This document shows positions 46,000 through 56,794 of a stretch of DNA of 64,000 bases, in pieces. A program made the position numbers and the translations under genes. Origin of the DNA: Cryptomeria japonica (Eukaryota > Streptophyta > Pinopsida > Cupressales > Cupressaceae); NCBI RefSeq assembly GCF_030272615.1, contig NC_081409.1, positions 205,093,364 to 205,157,363 of the forward strand. Reading direction: 5' to 3'. Position 1 is the stretch's first letter. Each line of letters begins with the position of its first letter. A model generated the notes under the pieces. The model did no database searches. It was given only the letters and a program-made list of their open reading frames with translations, and had not been told where the DNA came from.

Positions 46000-46560
46000 A
46001 TTTTCATCACCTTTCCATCTCCCCCCTCATTCTGGAGTCCTGATTTTTTCAAGACTAGGGCATTGGGCACCCTCATCCTAAATTAGGACTAGGGTGTACC
46101 ATGCCCTAGTTCTCCTAATTAGGACCAAAATTGGGGCCTCTCAATAGTCATTTTATTTGATCAGGATATTTGATCTCATGTCGACCTGTTTCAAAAATTC
46201 AATTTGTTTTTTGATGGTCAAGTATAAAAGGAGGTCTACCCCTTTCATTTGAAACCCAATCAATCATCATAATGAACAAATTCAAGATCTCAATTACACT
46301 TTAGCAAATTCAAGTGAACAAGAAATCAATCATTCATCAAGCATTGGAGCAGCAGTGAAGTCAAGCTCAAGCATTGAAGATGGCATCCATGATCAATGTT
46401 TCAATAATTCCAACCTTTCCCTCAAAAGGAAAGTATTTTATTATAGTCTTTCATTACATTTATCAATTCCATTTCATGGTTAATTCCAAAACTGGGGTTT
46501 GACCTAAGGAAAACCCTTATTGCCAACATATTTCTCTCTTTCTATGTGTAGGAAATAGGT
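46000..46560 (+). other. LTR- or promoter-like block
   Basis: Contains a GGACTAGGGTG...GCCCTAGTTCT inverted motif (46,050-46,115), similar to the palindrome at 25,115-25,145. A TATA word TATAAAAGG follows (46,223-46,231), then a CAATCAATCAT-rich leader-like stretch. This is the layout of a gypsy LTR U3-R region. I found no partner LTR, primer site or coding interior, so this stays tentative. 46,560-47,030 shows nothing further. Confidence 0.3.
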
Positions 46561-47030
46561 GTAGGAGTTGTACTCAAGAATTTCAACAATGTTGACAATG
46601 ACGAATGGGTTCATCTTTCGACAGTGGAAAATTTAGAGGACTAGGGCAGGTCTATGCTACTTGGTCCCAAAAAATTAGGCTTAACTTTTGGGAACATGTT
46701 CTAAACATCTTCTATTGACTAGATAACATTTTTTGGCTCTGTGGGATATCTGTAGCAGTTTGTTTGTGATAATATACTTCGATTATTCATGCTTTCATCC
46801 TAATTTTACAATTATATTCCAAGTTCAACTAAGAAAGAGGATGATCAATACTAACCAATTGAATCCAATCAAAATCTCAGACCTTTCCCCATTGGGATTG
46901 AGCCTAGATCTATTGGTTTCAACCCTCTTTCAATGTAGTGGTGTTAATTGGGTTATTTAGTGGATTTACTTGGTGAAACACCAATTCTGAATTTTCCAAC
47001 CATTACATTTTAGTGAACCCTGTTGAATGG

Positions 47031-47836
47031 TTTAATGGTCTAGAATATTGAGGGGGGGTGAATCAGTATTCCCACAACAATAAAAACTTTTTGCTAATTA
47101 TTAACCTCGGCAATTAATCTCATCAACATGAAACAACAAATGCATAATAATTGGAAAACATAATCACAAGATAGACACTAGATTTTTATATGTGGAAAAC
47201 CCAAATGGGAAAAACCACAGAGAGGGTTAACTCTCAGGATCATATAACTAGTTATATGGTGTTTACAAAAGGGTGGCTCATTGCTAGATGGCTCACTACT
47301 TGATAACAACATGGCTCACCACCGGATTACAACACAGCCTCCTGTCAAAATGCTCACTGTAATAGAAATAAGTGAATTGGGGAAAATTGCATCTCCAAAT
47401 GCATGAGTTCATTTCCACGATAAGCTCAGGTATTAAAACAACAAATCATAGTAGATCTAGTAAGGGATCTCGAGAACACTTTCTCCAACTTGTCAACACA
47501 ATTGCTTGCAATAGATCTGGTAAGGAATTACTACAAAACTGTCTTCAATTTGTCAATCCAATTGCTTCTAGCAGATCCAGTAAGGGATTAGTGCACTGCA
47601 ACTGCACTTGCACTTTCCACACCTAGACACCTTCACTCTTACACACATCCCAAATCATACACTACTACTTGCATATCTTCGCTCTCTTCTCTTGTACAAC
47701 TTGAATACATACATACATACATACACACATACATACATACATACATACATACATACATACATACATACATACATACATGCATGCATGCATGCATGCATGC
47801 ATGCATACATACATGCATACATACATACATATATAC

Positions 47837-47921
<85 letters not shown>

Positions 47922-48434
47922 AATATGTCTGCCAAGCACAAAAGGTTTATACAAATAATGCATTGCTCGAATCAACATGCTACTCAAATATTCCTTGACC
48001 AAAATAGGGAAACTAAGTTGCCCTTCACTGATCTTCTACACACTTCCTTTTTAATTACTGAAACACACACTTCAATTATTGGAGCACCACAAAGGTCTTT
48101 TGGACCCATAAACACGAATTCCAAGCATAACGACTTCCATCTTCAAGATAAAAATGCCATAGATTCTGGAGCATATAATTCATAGATCATATTTCAATCC
48201 AAACATCTGAATAGAAGTTCAACTATCAAAACTAATACCGACACTTAAGGATCTTCCAAAAATTTCTCCTACAATCCATACATACAAGTCGTTGCTCAAT
48301 ATCACATACCTATCTTCCACCACTTCTCAACATCACATACATAATTGTCTTCCACTACTACTCAACATGCTACATCTGGTCTTGACCGAATCATAGGGTT
48401 TGACATCAATGACAACATTCACACAAGTCTAACA
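47031..48434 (-). repeat. Copia LTR, minus strand (3' LTR)
   Basis: On the minus strand it starts TGTTAGACTTGTGTGAATG at 48,434 and ends ...CCATTCAACA at 47,031. It is preceded by the purine tract AAAGGGGGAGAT (48,448-48,435), marking it as a 3' LTR. It shares the C-run end block with the LTRs at 13-19 kb (AATACTGATTCACCCCCCCTCAATA-like, here near 47,055-47,085) and a GTGGTTTTTCCCATTTGGG block. It is therefore a relative of that family, but longer (1.4 kb), partly from microsatellite growth inside. No second LTR lies in the window. Confidence 0.75.
47699..47920. repeat. (ATAC)n, (ATGC)n and (AT)n microsatellite
   Basis: An ATAC run at about 47,704-47,776, then GCAT repeats (47,777-47,806), more ATAC, then a pure AT run (47,845-47,892). 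It sits inside the minus-strand LTR. Tyr-Ile and Met-Cys-Met-Tyr frames through it are artefacts. Confidence 0.95.
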
Positions 48435-48830
48435 ATCTCCCCCTTTGTCATTGATAGAAAAACATCTCAAAAATAAAAACATGTCCTCATATATATCTAC
48501 ACAATACTAAATATATCTCCCCCTTAAATATATCCCTCATATTTCTCCATTTCTCCATTTCTCCCCCTTTGACGTCAAGGACAAAGGGTCCCTTCAACAC
48601 AAAAAAAGGATATAAAAAATATGTATCAACCAAAAAGATATTCCTCTTCCTACTATTCTTCTTCCTCATAATGGGCCTAGTCTTCTTTCTACTGTTATTC
48701 CTCCTATATATGCCACACTCCCACCTCTTACATCTCATAAAGGAAAGCACTTGGAATCATATATCTCTCAACCTATTTGGGTTTCTTCAATTCCTACCCC
48801 TGTAAGGGAAGAAAAGAAGCTTATGTCGAT
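48435..48830 (-). other. Interior remnant of the minus-strand Copia element
   Basis: Further purine tracts on the minus strand at about 48,522-48,512 and 48,572-48,561 (AAAGGGGGAGAAATGG) repeat the pattern seen before the right LTR at 18.7 kb. Coding sequence is absent, so the element is truncated by about 48,830. Confidence 0.5.
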
Positions 48831-49024
48831 TGATCCTCAACCTTCACAAGTCTCTTATTAAAACTAAAAGAAATCATTGTGTGAGAGAATGACGATGAAG
48901 ACGTCATGCTAAGGCTCGTGAGATTTCTTCCCAAACCCTTTCCTCCTTGAAGACACCAAATTTTGAGTTGGTCCCATTTTTCCAACCTTAGGCTAACCCT
49001 AGGGAGGAATTTCAATCACCTAAG

Positions 49025-49476
49025 TTGAAAATGCTCAAGAAAAATGTTTGTTCAATTTTTTTTCGTATTAAAGATCCTGTTATGATTAATTTAGATGATG
49101 ATATGGACGATGATAATAATGTTGCTCATGCTAACAATGTTGATCATAATTATTTTAATGATATGTTTGAGCTTGTTGAGATTAATAATCAGTTATCTTT
49201 ACCATTTTCAAAATAATTAACCCTATCTCCTAGTGACAAACAAAGTGAGTCATCATTAGAGCATAGTCCTTATTTGGAACTTGTAGTAGCTCCATCTATC
49301 ATGCTTGATGTAGCTCTTCTTTCATCTTGTCCACCATACTTGAGTGATTCATCAGTAGATCATGGTCCTTATTTGGAACTTGTAGTAGCTCCATCTACCA
49401 TGCTTGATGTGGATCCTCTTGCATCTTGTCTACCATCCTTGAATGATGTTAAGAAAAAATTGGGAGGTAGATGATT
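49025..49476 (+). pseudogene. Retroelement-like coding scrap with 35-residue repeat
   Basis: An acidic piece (NLDDDMDDDNNVAHANN) ends at 49,216. In the following frame a 35-codon unit, PYLELVVAPSIMLDV..., repeats once (49,271 and 49,367, step about 96-105 bp), ending at 49,474. Such short Asp-rich and repeat-bearing frames are common in plant gypsy interiors, but no enzyme motif is present. Confidence 0.3.
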
Positions 49477-49479
49477 TTC

Positions 49480-50727
49480 TTGAATAGCTTCATTCATGTT
49501 GTGGATTATCTTTTGTGTGTTTTCTTGTCTATAATGTGCTTCCCTCATGATGTACTGCTTGATATGTATTTTGTGTTATATTAGGTTCTCTTTGGATGAC
49601 TTGTTGACATTTTTTTTTATGGTAGTGCCTAACATAGAATAAAGCTACCTAATGCTCACTTCACTCTCTCTTGATCAAAATTAAACCGTATACTAAGATT
49701 GTGATAACATCAAATGGATAATTCCAAGGTTCCAGTTATGCAATGGATGTGACTTATTTGGCTTGATGTGATATGCTGGTAATCCAAGGGGCCTTACGTT
49801 TGGATCATTCTTTCACTTCTTTGTTCTGGCATGCAACTTCATCATCGGATATGGAAATTTTGTGATGCTTCTACTTCTAACAAACCAAACTGGAACTAAC
49901 TGAAAATAAAGGGGAAAGGGTCTAGAAAGATCTAAATCTACTCCTAAGGGCAGTGATATCAATAGATAATGCTTTAGTGGACAAATTCCAAATAAACCAA
50001 GCTATCCTTCACCAAGTTTAACTACAACTCTACAAGAACCGGTGCAATCTTTAGAGGATGTTGAAGGATTTTCACATTGAGAAAGTGCATTTGAATACCC
50101 AACATGACACAATCCAAATGACTATTCACAATCAAATTTAGCATAAATTTGGGGGCTCAGGCTAACTTTACACTACAACTTACAATCAGCTAGATGCAAA
50201 AAGTAGGAACCATGGAAATTCATCAAACACCATTACATTCTCCATTGAAATCAAAGCGCTTTATCTAACAACTGAGAAAATAAAATTCTACTCTAACTGG
50301 GGAAGGTGAAACCATGCAAGTTTTGAAAAAATAACTTAAGTGGACACCATCAAAGAACAATGTTTCACCATTATTATCTCAAAAACTTATTGCAACAATT
50401 TCATACAAATCTCACCTCCGCTTTACAAATGAGGGGGTCACCCCTTTATATAGGCTTCATGCCTTGGCTAAATGTAAAATCCTAATTAGGGTTTTCCCTT
50501 AAATATTCCCAACACATGATGCAACAAGGTGGGAATCAACACTAAATGCCCATTATGCCCATATGCAATTAATTACAATCCTACCAAAAATGGCACCCAT
50601 AAAGCATTAATTAACCATTACATTCAAAAATTTCCCACTATGCAATTAATGCACCCTCATGCAAAAGATCGCCCATTGTGCAATAAAGATTCCTCCATCC
50701 AAAATTGCCCTAGGGTATATGCATGAA
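49480..50727. other. Intergenic or LTR-like DNA
   Basis: No gene seen. CCCCTTTATATAGGC near 50,450 is a promoter-like TATA word followed by a CTAATTAGGGTTTTCCC stretch, as in some LTR leaders; I found no partner. The sequence immediately before 50,728 is GCATGAA. Confidence 0.35.
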
Positions 50728-50860
50728 GTTGTGGTACCAAAAATGTGCCACACTTCAAAAAAAAATTAAAAAGCGCATTAGGCACACGCCTTATAAGGCG
50801 CATGCACTATAGGGCACGCGCCCTATAGTGTGCATGCCTTATAATGCATGTGCCTTATGT
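50728..50860. repeat. Terminal and subterminal palindromes, left end of copy B
   Basis: After the terminal GTTGTGGTACC comes a cluster of CpG-rich inverted repeats. GCCTTATAAGGC (50,788-50,799) is a perfect palindrome. The 38-bp stretch at 50,800-50,837 has perfect arms ACTATAGGGC and GCCCTATAGT around ACGC, extended by GCATGC on both sides. More GCATG(T/C)GCCTTAT words run to 50,860. The core differs from the AGCGCGTACGCGCT repeat of copy A, although position and style are the same. Confidence 0.75.
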
Positions 50861-50959
50861 GCATTGTAAACTTCAAAAAAACCCTGCTCTGCATTTTGGA
50901 TGCATTCTGCATTCCAAACCCACGTTTTGGCATTTTTGTGTGCCATTTTCTTACGCGCG

Positions 50960-53021
50960 ACCTTTGTAAAAGCTTGAAATTGGGCACTAAGTTGTCCATC
51001 TCTCATCAAAATGCTGCCACACCATCGAAGAGCTCGAAGAGGTATGTATTTTTATTTTCTTATTGTCATTTTTTTTTTATTAATTTGAATACTAAACTAG
51101 GTTTATTGATTTAAATTTATTTTCATTATCAAGAAATGAGATTAGACAAGAAAATGTTGAAAAAACTCAATCACCTCCTCATGAAGATCATATTGAAGAA
51201 GAAGCACATCAATCACCTCCTCATGAAGACCATATTGAAGAAGAAGCACATCAAGAACCTCCTACAATCCCTAGACATCCCATATGTACACAAGAAAACC
51301 TATTAGGTCAAATAGAAAATAGCCAAAAAGAGCTTGAAGGTTTAATCACAAGGCTAAAAGATCCCACTGGAACAAACTCCCATAGGACAAACCTTGCCAA
51401 TTCTTTGCAATCTATTGTATCTCACATACAATCTATGAGTGGGAAAATAAATTTTTGGTCCCGTAAGAAGGAAGAACAAAAGCAATTTTATGTTGACAAA
51501 TTATCATATGCGGCAGTGAAGAAAAAGAAAATTAATAAATTTGACTTGTGTGCTCTTATTACGGACCCTTGAACGAATCAACCTTTACACCCTGGATCTA
51601 GGAGATTCCCTATTCATTGGTGTCATCATGAAGGGATTAAGAACAATTTTTGGGATAGGTGGTGGATGGTATTTGATCAGCCCCCATGCAATAATCATGA
51701 GGTACCCCAATACTTTTTGAGAAAATTGTACTATGAGTTTGTCCTTAATGAGATCCCAAACTATTTTGATTTTCTAGATTTCCAAGGTAGAGGTGGGGGT
51801 TCCTCGCATGATAGAGAGGGTGCACAACGTGATCCAAATCTCCCACCAAGACCCTTGGCCAGACCTACGGTGGAGCATGTTATTATTCCTTCCATTGTGA
51901 AGGAGAGTATTGAGGTCGAAACTCTAGACTCAATTATCTCACTCACTTAGACCCTTATACAATATGCTAGGCCTCTAGTAGAAGGTGATGCGAGTGATGA
52001 TGTTGATTCTTCTAGGCATCGAGTTCCAGCTCATTTTTGTCGATCTTGTGGTTCTCTTTGCACTTATGATCCTAATAGTTCTGAGAATGCACGTGCACGA
52101 GCGGAGTTTGCTATAGAGAACATTGTCATGACAGAATCCTTGTTGAACGAAACATTTGGCATTGATACCCAAGTGAATTTCATTACAAGTTCATTTCATT
52201 CTTTTTATTAAATCTTATATGTAAATTTGAGAATATATCTAAATTAGTAAATTATTATGATAAAAAATTAGGGTCAAAGTGTTCACAATACTAGCAACAT
52301 TCCTGCAGCACCCTTTTTCACTACTTCTTCGACTCCACAAGTATACAATGAGTGAAAAAATATAATTATTATATGTAGATAGTTGAACCTTATGTGAATG
52401 ATTTTCTAATTACTCATTTTGGATGTCAAATAGTTTGATGCTAGAGCTTCAACATCAACACCTCGTAGTGTATTTCATCGACAATCTTTCTCCCAGGTAA
52501 ACAATTTATCTTTAATGTTGTTATTAAATAATATAGATAGTTTTGGCGATTAATCAATATACTTTGTTTAATTTTCAGATGTTGACATCAGAGACTCCTC
52601 CTGTTGTCCATGCATCAATGGAGTGCAGTGTTGCTGCAGTAGTAGCAAGTTCAACTGCTTTAGCAGAAGTATGAGACATATTTGTAAATTTAGTAAATTT
52701 AGCATTACATTTGTTATCTTAATAATATGTTATTGAAAATTTTAACGACACTTGTATTTAGTTTAATCTATATTGTGATGCTTACAGGAGGGGCTTGTCA
52801 CTCTAGATCATGAACGTGCACCTGTTGTGGATGAACATCATGATTATTTGTATGCGGTAAGTGACTATTCTATTATATGTCATTCTAAAATTCAATTTTT
52901 GTATATGCTAACATCATTCTTTTCATTGTATCAGGTGGAGTTACAAAAAATTCTGGAGAGGAGGTCAAGTGGACGTACTCGAAAGACACCTGTATCATAT
53001 ACATCTCCATCCCCTCGATAG
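50960..53021 (+). pseudogene. Second element gene (RWWMVFD protein), copy B
   Basis: Unknown protein. A first exon ends at 51,041 (...ATPSKSSK plus AG), GT at 51,042, AG at 51,132-51,133, and continues in phase as RNEIRQENVEKTQSPP. Two copies of a 42-bp repeat follow (QSPPHEDHIEEEAH). Next are a helical linker, a block LSYAAVKKKKINKFDLCAL, then FWDRWWMVFDQPPCNN, YFLRKLYYEFVLN and GRGGGSS. Then come HFCRSCGSLC (52,030-52,065), a possible zinc knuckle, and short 3' exons ending SGRTRKTPVSYTSPSPR at TAG 53,019. Stops: TGA at 51,570 and TAG at 51,949. The conserved blocks line up one by one with copy A (9764-8707). The start codon is not certain; 50,848 is the first ATG in frame. Confidence 0.55.
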
Positions 53022-53082
53022 GCAAAGATATCTCATGATTTGTTTCCTTCGCCTGGAGGGAAATGAATAGAATAGGGTCCTA

Positions 53083-53410
53083 TGTTGTATGCCTATATGG
53101 CAATTTTGAACATATGTTTTGTATTACGAATATGTGACATTCTATCACCATATGGCTTTTGGCAAGCTCCTATTTGACTATTGGATACCATGTTGTATGC
53201 CTATATGGCAAATTTGAACATATGTTTTGTATTATGAATATGTGACATTCTATGTCCATATGGCTTTTGGCAAGCCCCTATTTGACTTTATTGGATATCA
53301 TGTTGTATGCCTTTATAGCAATTTTGAACATATGTTTTGTTTTATGAATATATGAAATTCTAAGTCCATATGGCTTTTGGCAAGCCTATTTGTTTGTATT
53401 GGATATATTT
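53083..53410. repeat. 108-bp tandem repeat after the second gene
   Basis: TGTTGTATGCC starts at 53,083, 53,191 and 53,301. Each unit contains TTTTGAACATATGTTTTGTAT and CATATGGCTTTTGGCAAGC. It sits directly 3' of the plus-strand gene. No comparable repeat follows the gene in copy A. Confidence 0.85.
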
Positions 53411-53538
53411 GATATTTTTAACAGTATACAATGTTGCATGGATTTGTAGCTTTTTGGTTAATGCAAATCATTTATCATGGTTATCCTTAATTGCAGTACA
53501 AATGATTAGATGAATAACTGCACAAAGTTTATTGTTAC

Positions 53539-56530
53539 TTAAGCTTTGAACCTAAATATGTGTTTGTAATCCAAGACACCAGCCACCCCGATGCGTACGA
53601 GCTGACGGTTTGATGCCACAACACGACCCCGCAGGATCAGACGAATCATTCTTATGATTAACAGGCATCGAGAAACGCGATGCCGAATATTGACAACTTT
53701 GAGCAATTTGAGCACTTGGGTGATTTCGCTGCTAGGGTGTGGCCCCCAATGATCAGGCGAGTTGGAGAGCAAAAAGAAGGCATTCCTAGCGTAAATCTGG
53801 CCACCTCGACGCATACGAGTTGATGGTTCAGTGCCGCGATGAGCGGATTGAAAGATGGGGCATTGTGCAACTTTTCATTAAACTCATCTGACGCTTTTTG
53901 TTGCAACCGAGAAAAAGTCTCTATGAGAAACTAGATCTGAGTCTACTAAAACCAAGAGAGGCTTTTTTAGAGTGCCATAACATGACCCCACAGGATCAGA
54001 CAAATCATTCTTATGATTAACTGGAGCTGAGAAACGTGATGCCGAATATTGACAACTTTGAGCAATTTGAGCACTTGGGTGATTTCGCTGCTAGGGTGTG
54101 TCCCATTGATTCATCAGATGAGTTGGAGAGAAAAAAGAAGGCATTCCTAGTGTAAACCCGACCACCTCGATGCGTACAACCTGACGGTTTGGTGCCGCGA
54201 CGAGCGGATTGAAATATGGGGAATTGTGCAACTTTTCATTGAACTCATCTGACGCTTTTTTGGCACAACCGAGAAAGAGTCACCACGAGCAACTAGATCC
54301 GAGTCTACCAAAACTGAGAGAGAATTTTTTAGAGTGCCATAACATGACCCCATAGGATCAAACAGATCATTCTTATGATTAACAAGCACCGAGAAACGCG
54401 ATGCCGAATAGTGACAACTTTGAGCAATTTGAGCAATTGGGCGATTTCACTGCTAGGGTGTGTCCCGCAATGATCGGGCCAGTTGGAGAGCAAAAAGAAG
54501 GCATTCCTAGCATAAACTCGGCCACACCGATGTGTACGAGCTGAGGATTCGGTGCCGCGACGAGCGGATTGAAAGATGGGGCATTCTGCAACTTTTCATT
54601 GAACACATCTGACGCTTTTTGTCGCAACCGAGAAAGAGTCGCCACGAGAAACTGGATCTGAGTCTACCAAAACTGAGAGAGGCTTTTTTAGAGTGCCATA
54701 ACATACCCCTGTAGAATCAAACGGATTGTTCTTATGATTAACGGGTGCCAAGAAATGCGATGCCGAATATTGACAACTTTGAGCAATTTGAGCACTTGGG
54801 CGATTTCGCTGCTAGGGTGTGTCCCACAATGATCGGGTGAGTTGGAGAAAAAAAGAAGGCATTCCTAGTGTAAACCTGGCCAGCTTGACACGTACAAGCT
54901 GACGGTTTGGTGCCCTGATGAGTGGATTCAAAGATGGGGCATTGTGCAACTTTTCATTCAACTCATTTGACGCTTTTTGTCACAACCGATAAATAGTCAC
55001 CACGAGCAACTGGATCTGAGTCTACCAAAATTGAGAGAGGCTTTTTTAGAGTGCCATAACAAGACCCTGTAGGATCAGATGGATCATTCTTATTATTAAC
55101 GAGCGTCGAGAAACGCGATGCCGAATATTGACAACTTTGAGCAATTTGAGCACTTGGGTGATTTCGTTGCTAGGGTGTGTCCCACAATGATCGGGCGAGG
55201 TGGAGAGCAAAAAGAAGGCATTCCTAGCATAAACTTAGCCACCTCGACATGTACGAGTTGATGGTTTGGTGTTGTGACAAGCGGATTGAAATATGGGGCA
55301 TTGTGCAACTTTTCATTGAACTCATCTGACGCTTTTTGTCACAACCGAGAAAGAGTCACCACGAGCAACTAGATCCGAGTCTACCAAAACCAAAAGAGGC
55401 TTTTTTAGAGTGCCATAGCATGACCCTGCAGGATCAGACAGATCGTTCTTATGATTAACAGGCACCAAGAAACGTGATGCCGAATATTGACAACTTTGAA
55501 CAATTCGAGCAATTGGGCGATTTCGCTGCTAGGGTGTGTCCCACAATGATTAGGCGAGTTGGAGAGCAAAAAGAAGGAATTCCTAGTGTAAACCCAGCCA
55601 CCCCAATAAGTACGAGCTAACAATTCGGTGTCATGACGAGTGGATTGAAAGATGGGGCATTGTGCAACTTTTCGTTGAACTCATCTGATGCTTTTTGTTG
55701 CAACCGAGAAAGAGTCGCCACGAGCAACTGGATCTGATTCTACCAAAACTGAGAGAGACTTTTTTAGAGTGCCACAATACAACCCCATAGGATCAGATGG
55801 ATCATTCTTATGATTAAAGAGCACCAAGAAACGTGATGCCAAATATTGACAACTTTGAGCACTTGGGCGAGTTCACTGCTAGGGTGTGTTCTGTAACGAT
55901 CGGATGAGTTGGAGAGAAAAAAAAAGAAATTCCTAGTGTAAACCCAGCCACCCTGACGCGTATGAGTTGACGGTTCGGTGCCGCAACGAGCGGATTGAAA
56001 GATGGGGCATTATGCAACTTTTCATTGAACTCATCTGACGCTTTTTGTCGCAACCGAGAAAGAGTCACCACAAGCAACTAGATTTGAGTCTACCAAAACT
56101 AAGAGAGGCTTTTTTAGAGTGCCATAACATAACCCTATAGGATTCGATGGATCATTCTTATGATTAATGGGCACCAAGAAATGTGATGCCAAATATTGAC
56201 AACTTTGAGCAATTTAAGCACTTGGGCGATTTCGCTGCTAGGGTGTGTCCTGCAACGATCGAGCGAGTTGGAGAGCAAAAAGAAGGCATTCCTAGTGTAA
56301 CCACCCTAACGCATAAGAGATGATTGTTTGGTGTCATGACGAGCGGATTGAAAGATGGGGCATTGTGCAACTTTTCATTGAACTCATCTAACGCTTTTTG
56401 TCGCAACCGAGAAAGAGTCGCCACGAGCAATTGGATCTGAGTCTATTGAAAGAGGATTTTTTAGAGTACCATAACACGACCCCACAAGATCAAATGGATC
56501 ATTCTTACATGTCACTAACATCAAGAAAAA
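53539..56530 (+). repeat. Internal array of about 359-bp units, copy B
   Basis: The CATTCCTAG anchor (AATTCCTAG in two units) occurs at 53,781, 54,142, 54,502, 54,860, 55,219, 55,578, 55,928 and 56,287. Steps are 361, 360, 358, 359, 359, 350 and 359. Eight units share AGAAGGCATTCCTAG, GGGGCATTGTGCAACTTTTC, GAGCACTTGGGCGATTTCGC and TTTTTTAGAGTGCCATAAC. They are homologous to the three units of copy A and read on the same strand, although the genes of the two elements are inverted. Minus-strand frames of 60-90 codons recur in most units (for example 53,906-53,658 and 54,645-54,379), with the same residues but frequent stops. Confidence 0.9.
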
Positions 56531-56794
56531 CCATGCCGAATTTTGACAATTTTTCACACTTTGAGTGATTGACAACAAATGAGCATTTTTTACATCTTTT
56601 ACCATATTAGCAGGGTATACTTCACAAAATGATCCCATGTGATCTCTAATGGTCCAAAATGACATTATTTACATAAAATCACACAAAACAAGACAAAAAT
56701 AATTTTTTATATTAAAATGCCTCGAGTAGTCAAAAATACAAGTCATGTACATATATCCAAATAAGATTGATATTACAATTTTTTACATTTACAT

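Noticed and set aside
47608-48185. Tyr-Ile and Met-Cys-Met-Tyr repeat frames
   Set aside because: They come from ATAC, ATGC and AT microsatellites inside an LTR, with no independent coding signal.
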